NCBI RefSeq assembly: GCF_000143415.4
Contig: NW_003314303.1
Span: forward strand, 678,131 to 742,130
Length of the DNA: 64,000 nucleotides
From: Selaginella moellendorffii
Taxonomy: Eukaryota > Streptophyta > Lycopodiopsida > Selaginellales > Selaginellaceae
Direction: 5' to 3'
The notes beneath the pieces are model-generated. The model was not told the origin of the DNA. It searched no databases and saw nothing but the letters and a program-made list of their open reading frames with translations. A program made the translations under genes and the position numbers. Below are positions 1-11,225 of the stretch, in pieces. The first letter of the stretch is position 1. Each line of letters begins with the position of its first letter.

Positions 1-970
1 CCGAGGTGAGATCACTAGGTGATCTTGTGGCTAAATAAGGACAAGGTCCTTATTTGGGCTAAGGAATAATGTTTCTAGTTCAAAGTGTTGATTTGAACTA
101 TTAATAATGGTGTGGCTTGGTCAAGGTGACCAAGTGGGAAAAGCACCTTAGGAAAATGAGCTATGTCATTGCGATGGCATAGTGTGTCCAAGGAAAGTAA
201 TCTCTAAAGAGACCCATGGGAGGGTCACAGAGTTGGGCCGTGGATGGAGCCCACAGCAGAAGATGCTAAAAAGACTTACTAGGGGTGAACACCCTAGTCT
301 TGGCAAAGCAGAGCATTTGCTATGGAATCAAAAGAATACCTCAAGGAGAGAGGTAGAGATTCGGTGTTGCTTGGTGCAACAATCAACGGATAGGAGCAAA
401 AGATGAGTGGCCAAGAGAGGGCCATGGAACCCCTTGGAAGGAATCCAAGTGACAAAGTTAGGCGAGGAACACTAATGTGTTGGACGCTAACAAATTGTTG
501 GGAAAGGAAGTGTGTTTCCAAGGATGGATTCCGAATTGCTCCGATTTGGCGAAAGTGAAAGCTCCAAGGGAGGGAGCGGTAAGGTAGCCAAATGATAGGG
601 CCATAGACAGCCCTAGCACAAAGTATGATAAATGGAACTTAGTGCCCAAGGTGGCACAAAATAGAAGAAAGGATGATGGTGCCCTTAAGTAAAGAACTTC
701 CTAGGATGGGAAGTGGAGTTGCACAATAGGTGCAATGCAAGGTGTTGGAGACACCTAGGAAATTGACTTCCAGAAGTCAAAGAGTAAAAGTTCCAAGGTG
801 CAAACGTTCAATAGATGGAAATTGAGACTACTCGAGGAGTAGTGGGATTGACTTAGAGAAGGGTCTCTAAGAGGTTTAGCGAGAACTAAACCAATAAAAG
901 GAGAGAACCACTACATGTGGTCCAACCAGTCTCTAAGTTGGAGAGACTACCCTCCTTAGAGGATGGGCAA

Positions 971-1105
971 GGCATGGTGAGCTTTTGGTGTCAAACCATT
1001 GACGAATATGTAGAAGGCATGGTGAGCCTTCAATGTCAAACCATTGACAAATATGAAGAAGGCATGGTGAGCCTTCAATGTCAAACCATTGACAAATATT
1101 GGCTA
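971..1105 (+). repeat. 45-bp tandem repeat, three units
   Basis: Three consecutive 45-bp units begin with GGCATGGTGAGC at 971, 1,016 and 1,061. The matching place in the second LARD interior (about 11,038-11,127) has only two units, so copy number varies between elements. The unit length is a multiple of three, which creates incidental open frames on both strands. Confidence 0.85.
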
Positions 1106-1187
1106 GGTGCCAAGGATGGAAATGGTAACACATGCGGGTGTTACTTTATAAAATGGTTTACCGTTTGATGAGGACATCGAACTTCGT

Positions 1188-1203
1188 TTATGGGTGTTGG
1201 AGT
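1188..1203 (+). promoter_or_regulatory. Polypurine tract of LARD element 1
   Basis: A purine-rich run (TATGGGTGTTGGAGT) lies directly before the LTR start TGTGAGACAC. The same tract precedes the LTRs at 11,226 and 51,554. By position this is the plus-strand priming site for reverse transcription. Confidence 0.7.
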
Positions 1204-1693
1204 TGTGAGACACAAAATCCCTAGGCCCCAAAGTGGAGCCGGAAAGGGTGCCACGTGATAGTGGCCAAAGCGAAAGCCAAACGAGTGTAACACGTTTGGA
1301 CTAAAAGCTCTGACTTGGAAGGTCGAGAGCGGGAGTGGAACTCCCAACAAAGTGCTCAAGGAGCGAGCACGAAGCGAGCAATAAGCAAGGCTCCAAAAAG
1401 GGACCCAAAAAGGACCAAAACATGACACGTGGAAGTGTCCGAGATGGAGTCCGAGGCAGACCTGAGTTGGAGTCCGAGTTGGAGTCCGAGATGGACCCGA
1501 AGTGGAGTTCGATATGGAGTCCGAGATGGAGTCCGAGATAGACCCGAAGTGGAGTCCGAGATGGAGTCTGATATGGAGTCCGAGATGGAGTCCGAGATGG
1601 ATCTGAGATGGACCGGAAGTGGAGTCCGAGATGGAGTCCGATATGGAGTCCGAGATGGATCCGAGATGGACCCAAAGTGGAGTCTGAGATGGA
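1204..1693 (+). mobile_element. LARD LTR copy a, left part (split by inversion)
   Basis: The LTR starts with TGTGAGACAC and enters the GAGTCC/GAGATGG minisatellite, then stops abruptly at about 1,693. There the sequence switches to LARD interior in the opposite orientation. The missing 3' part of this LTR is at 8,857-10,052 on the minus strand. The two parts sum to about 1,686 bp, close to the intact LTR at 11,226-12,909 (1,684 bp). Confidence 0.8.
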
Positions 1694-4615
1694 TAGGAAT
1701 TAGGTCTTCCAGACCTTACTAAGTTGTTGACTATGACCCCGGGGGCATCCCCCACACTTGGCGGTGCGCCCAAGCTAGCCCTTCTGGCCAAGGATCCATA
1801 GCAACTGAGACTGGGTGTCCCCATCTCATTCACCACGTCCTTGGTGCCTTTTGCACCAAAGTGTTCAAGTTAGATATGCCGAGCTTTCACTCTAAACAAT
1901 CTAACCGTGCATCACGACTCCGAGGCATCCCTCGCTTGGCAGTGTGCCCAAGCCAATCTCTTCATTGAGAGTCCATGACCACCGAAATATGAGTGTCCTC
2001 ATATTCCAAACCATCACCATGCCCTAGCGATTTGGGACTCGAACCCAAGCACTAGAGGGTCGAGACTCGAACCAAACCTCCGTATATCCATCTACGGACG
2101 GCATCACCCAGGATGCCTGGCGTGACTCCCCACGCTGGTGCACCAACTTATACTTAAAGCACGCTATAGATCACGGCTTAGGAACCTAGTTCCTCCACAC
2201 TGCCAAGTCCTCTCACTTGACAAGTCTGTAATCATGCATGGACTCCTCCATGCTTGGCCCCATGGCCTACCCCTTTTGAAGTTATCACTTTCAACTAGGG
2301 TATTGGTTCCCCTGACTTGCCAATCTCACTTGGCAAGTCTTCCGACCACTGTAACATGGTTCCTGCACAAGCGTGAAAGCCCTTGATCATCGACTTTCGT
2401 TCAAAGCCCTCTCTTTGAACACTCGGGAACTATTTCCCTAACCTTGATAGCCTTGCCTCATGGTAAGCTTCAAAACCACGCTTTTGCTGTGCCACTCTGA
2501 TTTCATGCTTTCCTTGAACCATTTACGCTTGGCCTTTCTAGGTACTAAGCTATCTAGAATTGTCTTTGGGAACCTTGAAGGAATTCTGTCCCTTAGCTTG
2601 CTAAAGCTTCCTTTTTCGTAAGCTTTCTAGTTGCCATATAGTCTAATATGGACTATTCCATATTTTAGACTCTCCATGGCATCACGGTTGCTAGCAACAA
2701 CACCCTCGAGCCCCCACTTGATTCTCCACTCCCAACTGGCATAACTACCCTTGGTTATGCCCTTTGATTCCTATGGTTAGGTTCTATCCCCTTACTACTT
2801 ACTTTTGGCTTCACACCTTTCCTTTGGTCATTTTCCTCCCGATTAGGAGGATAGCTTTGCACTTTCTATCATGCCTTAGTAAGTATTCTTAGGGATGAAC
2901 CTACCCAATAGCCTAGGGAATGGTTCCTCAATCCAGGTATGCTCACCCTATAGTCCCACACACCGGGATTACGTTGTTGCTTATGGGCCCTTACATGCCC
3001 ATCACTAGCCTTGCCAAAATTCCATTTTTGGCTTTGTCCAATTCAAGTAGACAGTCTTCTCCTATCTCCGCCATCTTGGACATTTGGATAGCACCTTCTA
3101 TCCATCATTCGCTAAAGACTTAGTCCCTTGGGCCTTATCTATTGCCCTCGCGACATCAAACACCACCTTCTGGTGTTCTAGAGTGTTCGGGTGTCCCAAT
3201 GACGGCTTCCTTGACAATGAGTATTTCCTTTTATGACATTGACTTACTATATCGCAACATAAGCAACTTCTCCCCTGTAAGGGTATATTCAACTTCCCTA
3301 TGCCATTAAGAAGGCTTGGGTAGCTACCTGCTACCCGTTTAACCAATTATTTTGCACCTCTCACTTAGTTGCCTCATAGTTGTCAAGTCCTACAACTCAT
3401 TGCTGGTGCTTCCACACCTCCATCATTATCTGGGTCACCACACTCCAACTGCATGCTTTGCAGCTTAGGTTATGCCATTCCCATTTCCATTGGGATTCCT
3501 TTGGCACGGAGTTCTCATGAACCCACCAACATAACCTCAAGGTATCACACCTTGGCACATTTGGTGTCTCCACACCATCGGCTCAATGAGCCTACCTCTA
3601 TAACACTTCTTTTGTGTCTAAGTTTTTGCCAAGACCAATACCGCTCTTTCTCATGCCAACCATCCGTTAGCACTGCACCATAGAGGTCACACACAACTTT
3701 GTGTCAAAGTTGTTTTCTTTTGGGAACACCTTTCCTGCGACTTTAGCATGGCACATTTTGCCATCGATGAGATACCCTCTGTTCTCATCCTTGGATCCTA
3801 TGATCCCCCCCATCCTTTGTGGGGTACCACACACTTCAGTCCAAATGCTTCCATTAGTCCTTTAGGACCATTCCTTGACTCTACTTGAGTCATCCAGCTT
3901 TTTGGACTTTGTCATCCGACGACCCATGAGGTCCTACCTTTGAGATGCCAGCTCACTGGAATACAACTTCTTGTATTCAGGTCCTACTCATAAGGACCAT
4001 CTTTGCAAGTGTTACTCCGACACTTGATTTGTTCTCTTGGGGCAACCTTTTGCCTCTTAGGACCACTTGTCCATGTGATGAGAATACCAACTCATCCTCT
4101 AAGTACATCCCCAACTCCTTGGGTTGTTCCAGCATTTATCAAGGGTAACCTCAGCTACCATTTCGAGGACTTGTGTCCTCTCCTATATTTGACCTCCCAT
4201 AGCCATCAATTCCAGTCTCAAAGTTATCAGCACCGGCCTTAACTATATGAGGGTAATATTGTGACTCCTTTATTATTTTGGAGTCTACATCTTTCCCGTG
4301 ATCCCAATTATAGTTGTTTACCACAACTATGTTAGCCCGTTTGCTGCGTCAAACGCTCATCTGGATCACATCCTCAGCTCTCTGAGGAAACCTTATACTG
4401 TTCCCAAGATCCCAAAGTCGTTCCCTTACTGGCCCCTTTTCTATCCACCACATCGCGCCCAAGTTCATGCATGAACTCGAGTGGAGAGCCATGTCCTCTT
4501 GACATGCTACTCCTCCAGGATAGGACCACTCCTAGGACCTTCCGATGCCAATATCAATGGTGATATGCTTGAGCACCAATAAAAGTGAGACTAAAGAACA
4601 GCTCTGATACCAAGT
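1694..4615 (-). mobile_element. LARD element 2, 5' part of the non-coding interior (inverted)
   Basis: Read on the minus strand from 4,615, this begins three bases after the LTR, with a primer binding site, and continues about 2.9 kb with no gag or pol signature. The first 500 bases match 28,868-29,387, which also follows a LARD LTR. Its far end (about 1,850 to 1,700) resembles the 3' untranslated part of the chromovirus at 51,460-51,540. The continuation of this interior is 10,053-11,225 on the plus strand, beyond the inversion breakpoint. Small ORFs here are not conserved with anything recognisable. Confidence 0.75.
4601..4612 (-). promoter_or_regulatory. Primer binding site, initiator tRNA-Met type
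   Basis: On the minus strand the sequence TGGTATCAGAGC lies three bases after the LTR end. This is the usual plant LTR-retrotransposon site complementary to the 3' end of initiator methionine tRNA. It shows that the LTR at 4,616-6,633 is a 5' LTR on the minus strand. Confidence 0.9.
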
Positions 4616-6633
4616 TGTAAGCGACTAATTTTTCCATTCTACTTTAGTCACTTAACCACACCTTTGACCACTTGGAGAAGTCTCACTCACAACCTCCTTA
4701 AGTCCAATTCAGGGCTTGGGACTTACTATCCCCAAGAATGGCATCCATGCCACTCAACACTTGCACCTGGTCCAAGTGCTCCACGTGTCCGGTCCCAAGA
4801 CCGACACCCAAAGGCACCACTAACATATCGGCCCGTTACGCTAAAGCCATGCCCATTCACCTTTGCCGCACTAGTGGTCTAATACCACTTGCATCACAAT
4901 CCCGTCTCTCCAAGACTGGGCCATCCGTCCACGAGTGGTTAACCCAGATCCACTCTTTAGCATCCTTAGGATGCCCACAGACATGGGGAATAGCCTTCCC
5001 CAATATCCCTTTGTCAATTCCTACCAAGTCCCTTTTCTGTCCATGGCCATGTTCGCCAACACTGCCACTCGGTCAAGGCCCACAGGCCCGACCACTAAGT
5101 CCCATGGTCCTCCGGGACTTCCTCACCATGTGACTGTATCCTTAGTCACCACACTAGAGGACTGCTCTTCCTCCTTTCTCCATTTGGGACTCCGGGACAA
5201 CATTTCGAAACACCGTGGGCCTACGCGAGCCCCGTGGGTACTCTCCCCGCCTTCTGCCTTTAGGTGCTTTAGCCATGGGCTTAGAGCGAGGTTCCGTTGA
5301 GCCATGCCTGGTATCCAAGTAGGTAGTGCCACCCACACTTGGACTGGGAGCATTGGCCAGTCGATCTCTCGAGGGAACTAGAGCCTGCTCTTGAACACTT
5401 CACCAAGCTACCCCGCTTGTCGGTCCGTATTCACTCTAGTCTTGGACTTCCCAGTGGTCAGTTCATCACCCAACACTGGGTCTGGTCTTCCTGGGCCAAA
5501 CTGGCCTTTCCTGGCCAAACTGGCTCCACTGCAGTCCTCCCCCTTACTATACTTTTGGAGCTCACCAAACCCCCCAAGGTCTGGGAGACGAACGCTTTGG
5601 GCTTTCACCCTCTCAGACTTGAACTCGGACTCGGCCTCCGCCTCGGTCTCGGTCTCGGTCCCGGTCTCGGTCTCGACCTCGGACTCCATCTCCGGTCCTT
5701 CTCGGACTCCATCTCAGATTCCATCTCGGGTCCATCTCGGACTCCATCTCGGACTCTGTCTCGGTCCATCTCGGACTCCGTCTCAGTCCATCTCGGACTC
5801 CATCTCGGACTCCATCTCGGGTCCATCTTGGACTTCGTCTCGGTCCACCTCGGACTCCACTTCGGGTCCATCTCGGACTCCATATCGGACTCCATCTCAG
5901 ACTCCACTTCGGACTCCATATCAGACTCCACTTCGGGTCCATCTCGGACTCCAACTCGGACTCAGACTCAGACTCGGACTCGGACTCGGGCTCGGGCTTG
6001 GTCTCAGCCTTGGCCTCGGTCTCTTTCTCGGTCCCGGTCTCGGTCCTAGTCTCGGTCTCGGTTTCGGTCCCGGGCCCGGTCTCAGTCTCGACCTCGGACT
6101 CCATCTCGGGTCCTTCTCGGACTCCATCTCGGACTCTGTCTCAGTCCATCTCGGACTCCATCTCGGGTCCATCTCGGGTCCATCTCGGACTCCATCTCGG
6201 ACTCCATCTCGGGTCCATCTCGGACTCCATCTCGGGTCCATCTCGGACTCCGTCTCAGTCCACCTCGGACTCCACTTCGGGTCCATCTCGGACTCCATAT
6301 CGGACTCCATCTTGGACTCCACTTCGGACTCCATATCAGACTCCACTTCGGGTCCATCTCGGACTCCAACTAGGGTCCGCCTCGGACTCCATTTCGGACA
6401 CTTCCACGTGTCATGTGTTGGTCCTTTTTGGGTCCCTTTTTGGAGCCTTGCTTATTGCTCACTTTGTGCTCGCTCCTTGAGCACTTTGTTGGGAGTTCCA
6501 CTCCCGCTCTCGACCTTCCAAGTCAGAGCTTTTAGTCCAAACGTGTTACACTCGTTTGGGCTTTTGCTTCGGCCACTACCACATGGCACCCTTTCCGGCT
6601 CCACTTTGGGGCCTAGGGATTTTGTGTCTCACA
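4616..6633 (-). mobile_element. LARD LTR copy b (5' LTR of element 2)
   Basis: The 2,018-bp LTR reads TGTGAGACAC to CGCTTACA on the minus strand. It holds a long minisatellite of 12-bp (GAGATGGAGTCC-like) and 6-bp (GAGACC, GAGTCC) units between about 5,620 and 6,400. The adjoining Copia bases 6,634-6,638 (GTTAC on the minus strand) equal the five bases 12,910-12,914 after LTR copy c. This is a target-site duplication that pairs the two LTRs although they now lie 4.6 kb apart in opposite orientations. Confidence 0.9.
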
Positions 6634-8856
6634 GTAACCCTTGAGCCCAGACCACATCCCTGCTACCAATAGTGAGTGCAATGTACTCTGCTTCTACACT
6701 AGAAAGGGCCACCACAGATTGTCGCTTGGAGGCCCACATGATGGCACTGCCTGAGAAGGAAAGGCAAATGCCAGAAGTCGAGCAATGACCTTTGTTGTTG
6801 GCAAAACTAGCATCCGTGTAGTATGCCAATGATGCATCACCCCCTGAATAAGCAATGCCGTAGTCCATAGTGCCCCGGAGGTATCTCACGATATGCTTGG
6901 CAGCTTGCCAATGTATGGTGGTTGGTGATGTGTTGTACTGACTCAAGGCAATAGTCACATATGTGATGTCGGGGCGAGTCATCAGGGCTAAGTATGTGAG
7001 GTAACCAATGAGATGCCGATAAGGAGTCCCAATGGGTAGAGGCTCACCAGACTGCTCAACTGTGAGGTCGATAGCACCAACGACCATCGGGGTCTTGACG
7101 GGGTGGCAATCACGCATACCAAACTGTTCTAGCAAGACTTCGACTTTACATCATTGGCTAAGGATGTAGCCACCAGACTCAGGATCACATGTGACTTCAA
7201 AGCCAAGAAAGTAGTAGATTTGGCCAAGGTCCTTCATCTGGAATTGCTGGCTGAGGATAGCTTTCAGAGCAGCAATGGCATCAGTGTCATCACCCATGAT
7301 GAGCAAATCATCAACGTAGAGGGCCACAATAAGCATGTGCCTAGCATGACCATTCACATACACATTGTGATCAGCATGACAATGACGAAAGCCTTGAGCA
7401 TGTAGGGTGGCATCAAATTTGATACCAAATACGGGAGCTCTGTTTTATGCCATACAAAGCTTTCCGCAATTACCATATAGGGCCACCAGGGGCAACATCA
7501 TCCTCAAAGCCAGGGGGTATGTGCATATAGATGTCCTTTTGTAAATCCCCATTAAAAAATGCAGTTTTGACATCCATATGGTGAACTTGCCATTTGCAAG
7601 CAGCCGCAAGTGCAAAAAGACTACGGAGGCTAGCCATTTTTACAACTGGTGAGAATGTTTCATCGTAGTCAAAGCCATGGACTTGGCGAAAACCGCAAAC
7701 AACCAACCGTGCCTTATAACATACAACCTGACCATCTTTCCCATACTTTTTGGAAAAAATCCATTTTGGATCCAAAACATGTCGTCTCAGCAGTACTGAA
7801 TCAACTGGAACATAAATTCTGTTAACCCGAATGGAAGAAACTTCTTCCGCAATAGCTTCCATCCAAGATGAAGCCTTAGGTCCTGAGATGGCCTCATCAT
7901 AGGTCATGGGGATGCCGACATCAACAAGGCCACAAAAATCATCAAGCTCTGCAACATCTGCTTCAGCATTTTCCCGAACTTTCAATGAGGGCCAACGTTC
8001 CCGGCGGTGATCAAGAACTGGCATCAGATCAGGCATGCCATGACATCAACAAGGTGGTGGAGGTGTCAGAGGTCTATCCTCGACTGGAGGAGCATCAGCC
8101 GGTTCAAGCATGTCCAGAAGTGGAGGATTCCCCAGTGGAATCTCTGGTGGCAACTCATGAATAGGATCTTGAGGCGGAGGCAAGAGTGGACCATCTCCCA
8201 TAAGTGGGATCAAAGGAACAAGTCAAGTCTCAGCAATGAAAGAAGGATCTTGAAGAGCCTCTATATGCATGGGAAAGTTGTCTTTGTTGAATATGATGTT
8301 TGTGCTTACAAGAGCCTTGTGAGATGCAAGATCCCGCAACTTGTAAGCTTTTCTCCTGATGGTGTTGTACTATGCATATCCCACGAAGATGAATTTTTTA
8401 CTTTTGAGATCTATCTTTTTCCGAAGTTGATCAGGGGTATGTGCATATGCTGCACAACCGAAGACCCAAAAGTGGGACACATCAGGAGTAAAACCTGTCC
8501 AAACTACCTTGGGGGTTTTTCCATCCAAGCAACTGTGGCAAAGCAATTTTGTACATGCATTGCTGTGGCTATGGCCTCTTGCCAAAACATTTTGTCAAGA
8601 TGTGCATCAGCTAACAAAGCGCAAGCAACATTGACAAGAGTGTGTTTCTTCTTTTCTGCAACACCATTTTGCTGAGGGGTGTAGCTGTGGCTTGCAGTTG
8701 TATGCCTACATCACGATAGATGCCCCGAAGCTCATTGTTGAGGTATTCACCACCACCATCAACTCAAAGAGTTTTTATCTTTCGACCAAGGAGGTTTTCA
8801 ATGTAGGCCTTGTACATTTGAAAGACAGCAACTGCATCACTCTTACGCATCAAGAA
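6634..8856 (-). pseudogene. Copia (Ty1-type) pol fragment: integrase end, RT, RNase H
   Basis: Reading down the minus strand, 8,856-8,370 is the end of the integrase and the following region. 8,036-7,470 is the N-terminal reverse transcriptase, recognisable by KASSWMEAI, a PKWIFSKKY block and the DVKTAFFNGDL motif. 7,363-7,151 carries the catalytic YVDDL box. 7,135-6,634 is RNase H, with YTDASFANN and the SSVEAEYIAL signature. The frame is broken in several places. The reading stops at 6,634 next to a LARD LTR, and the rest of RNase H resumes on the plus strand at 12,910. Gag and the integrase core are not in the window. Confidence 0.9.
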
Positions 8857-10052
8857 TGTAAGCGACTAAATTTTCCATTCTACTTTAGTCATTTAATCAC
8901 ACCTCCGACCACTTGGAGGAGTCTCATTCACAACCTCCATAAGTCCAATTCAGGACTTAGGACTTGCTAGCCCCGAGAATGGCATCCATGCCACTCAACA
9001 TTTGCACTTGGTCCAAGTGCTCCACGTGTCCAATCCCATGACCGACACTCAAAGGTACCACCGACATGGCAGCTTGTCACACTAAGGCCATGCCCAATCA
9101 CCTTTGCCACACTGGTAGTCTAATACCACATGCATCCCAGTCTTGGCTCTCCAAGACTAGGCAAACCATCCGTGAGTGGTCATCTCAGATCCACTCCTTA
9201 GCATCCTTAGGATGCCCACCGACAAGGGGAATAGCCTTCCCCAATATCCCTCTGTCAGTCCCCACTAAGTCCCTTTCTGCCCCTGGCCGTGTTTGCCAAT
9301 ACTGCCACTGGATCGAGGCCCACAGGCCCAACCACTAAGTCCCACGGTCCTTTGGGACTTCCTCACCATACGACTGTGTCCTTGGTCACTACCCCAGAGG
9401 ACTGCTCCTCTTCCTTTCCACAGTCTGGGCCTTTGGGGACAACATTTTGGAACACCGTGGCCTTACGCGAGCCACCTGAGTACTCTCCCTGCCTTCCGCC
9501 CTTGGGTGCTCTAGCCATAGGCTTAGAGCGAGGTTCCGTTGAGCCACACCTAGTATCCAAGTAGGTAGTGCCACCCACACTTGGACTGGGAGCATCGGCT
9601 AATCGATCTCCCGGGGGAACTAGAGCCTACTCTTGAACACTTCACCAAGCTACCCCGCTTGTCGGTCCGTGTTCACTCTAGTCTTGGACTTCCCAGTGGT
9701 CAGCTCATCACCCAACACTGGGTCTGGCCTTCCTGGGCCAAACTGGCCTTTCCTGGCCAAACTGGCTCCACTGGGCTCCAACCCCCACACTCTCCCTACT
9801 ATACTTTTGGAACCCCCCGCAGCCCCCCCTGGGGGACGATCGCTTTGGGCTTTCACCCAACTGCCTGTATTAGTATTCGGACTCGGACTCGGACTCAGAC
9901 TCGGACTCGGACTCGGTCTCGGCTCCAGAGTCAGACTCGGTCTCAGTCTCGGTCTTGGTCTCGATCTCGGTCCCGGTCTCGGTTCCATCTCGGACTCCAT
10001 CTCGGGTCCATCTCAGACTCCATCTCGGGTCCATCTCGGACTCCATCTCGGT
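8857..10052 (-). mobile_element. LARD LTR copy a, right part (inverted)
   Basis: On the minus strand this is the 3' part of a LARD LTR, ending in CGCTTACA at 8,857 and entered inside the minisatellite at about 10,052. It abuts Copia integrase sequence, so the adjoining TTCTT (minus strand, 8,856-8,852) is the expected target-site copy. Its partner lies outside the window. The stretch after the minisatellite (9,790-9,890) is the LARD LTR closest to the chromovirus LTR at 51,554-52,546. Confidence 0.8.
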
Positions 10053-11225
10053 TGGTAGACCTATTAAGGGGTTAAGATGAGATCACTAGGTGATCTTATG
10101 GCTAAACAAGGACAAGGTCTTTGTTTGGGTTAAGGAATATGATTCCTAGTTCGAAGTGTTGATTTGAACTATTTATAAAGGTGTGGCTTGGTCAAGGTGA
10201 CTAAGTGGGAAGGATACCTAAGGGAAATGAACTACTACAATACACTGGTATTATGAGTTCAAGAAAATAATCTCCAGAGACAGGCCCATGGGTGGGTCAC
10301 AAGGTTGGGCTAGGAAGAGAGCCTAGAATAGTTGGGGAGACTTACTAGGGGTGAACACCCTAGTCTGGGTAAAGCAGATCCTTTGCTATGGAACCAAAAG
10401 AATACCTCAAGGAGGGAGGTAATGATCCTATGTTGCTTGGTGCAACAATCCAAAGATAGGAGTAAAAGACGAGTGCCCAAGATAGGGCTGTGGAATCCAT
10501 TGGAAAGAATCCAAGTGGCAAAGTTAGCTAAGGAACACTAATGTGTTTGATGCTAATGGATTGCGGAAAAAGAAGTGGACTTCCAAGGATGGATTCCCAA
10601 GTGCTCCAATTTGGCAAAGGAAAGGCTCCAAGTGAAGGAGCAACTAAGTAGCCAAAAGATAGGGCCGTGGACAGCCCTAGCACAAATAATGATAAATGGA
10701 ACGTAATGCCAATGGTGGCACAAAATAGAAAAGAGGATGAGGGTGCCCTCGAGTAGAGAACTTCCTAGGAGGGGAAGTGGAGTTGCACAAAATGTGCAAG
10801 GCAAGGTGTCGGAGACACCTAGGAAATTGATTCTAAAAAGTCAAGAGTAAACGTTCCAAAGTGCAAAGGTAGATCAATGGAATCTGTGACTACTCAACAA
10901 TGAGTAGTGGAATTAAGTTAGAGAGGGTATCTCTAACAGGTTTAGCGAGAACTGAACCAATAAAAAAGAGCAAACCACCCCAGGTGGTCAAGTGAGTCTC
11001 TAAGTTGGAGAGACTATCCTCCTTAGAGGATGGGCAAGGCATGGTGAGCCTTTGGTGTCGAACCATTGACGAATATGGAGAAGGCATGGTGAGCCTTCAA
11101 TGTCAAACCATTGATAAATATTGGCTAGGGGCCAAGGATGGAAATGGTAACACATGCGGGTGTTACTCTATAAAATGGTTTACCGTTCGATGAGGACATC
11201 GAACTTTGTCTATGGGTGGTGGAGT
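10053..11225 (+). mobile_element. LARD element 2, 3' part of the interior
   Basis: This is colinear with 1-1,203, the same part of LARD element 1, and carries two instead of three 45-bp units. It begins inside the interior at the inversion junction (about 10,050-10,062, near AGACCTATT) and ends with the purine tract TATGGGTGGTGGAGT at 11,211-11,225. No coding potential was recognised. Confidence 0.75.

Larger units (their letters stand above)
1..1203 (+). mobile_element. LARD element 1, 3' part of the non-coding interior
   Basis: This stretch matches 10,062-11,225 almost base for base in order and content, including the text around the 45-bp repeats and the purine tract before the LTR. It has no ORF resembling gag or pol. 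It is the last 1.2 kb of the interior of a long-LTR, apparently non-autonomous retrotransposon (large retrotransposon derivative type) whose 5' part lies left of the window. It runs directly into an LTR start at 1,204. The match is by eye. Confidence 0.75.

Noticed and set aside
971-1105. Regular repeats resembling a CRISPR array
   Set aside because: Units are directly adjacent without spacers, and the genome is a plant's.
2138-5300. Many short ORFs in the LARD interior and LTR
   Set aside because: None resembles gag, protease, RT or integrase, and none starts in a conserved context.
5391-6644. Long open frames encoding Ser-Asp-, Glu-Ser- or Pro-Arg-rich repeats (also 1,141-1,836, 11,125-11,937, 27,167-28,141, 30,757-31,638, 56,022-56,861)
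   Set aside because: They are by-products of the LTR minisatellite, whose 6- and 12-bp units keep several frames on both strands open. They cross LTR borders and change with repeat number.
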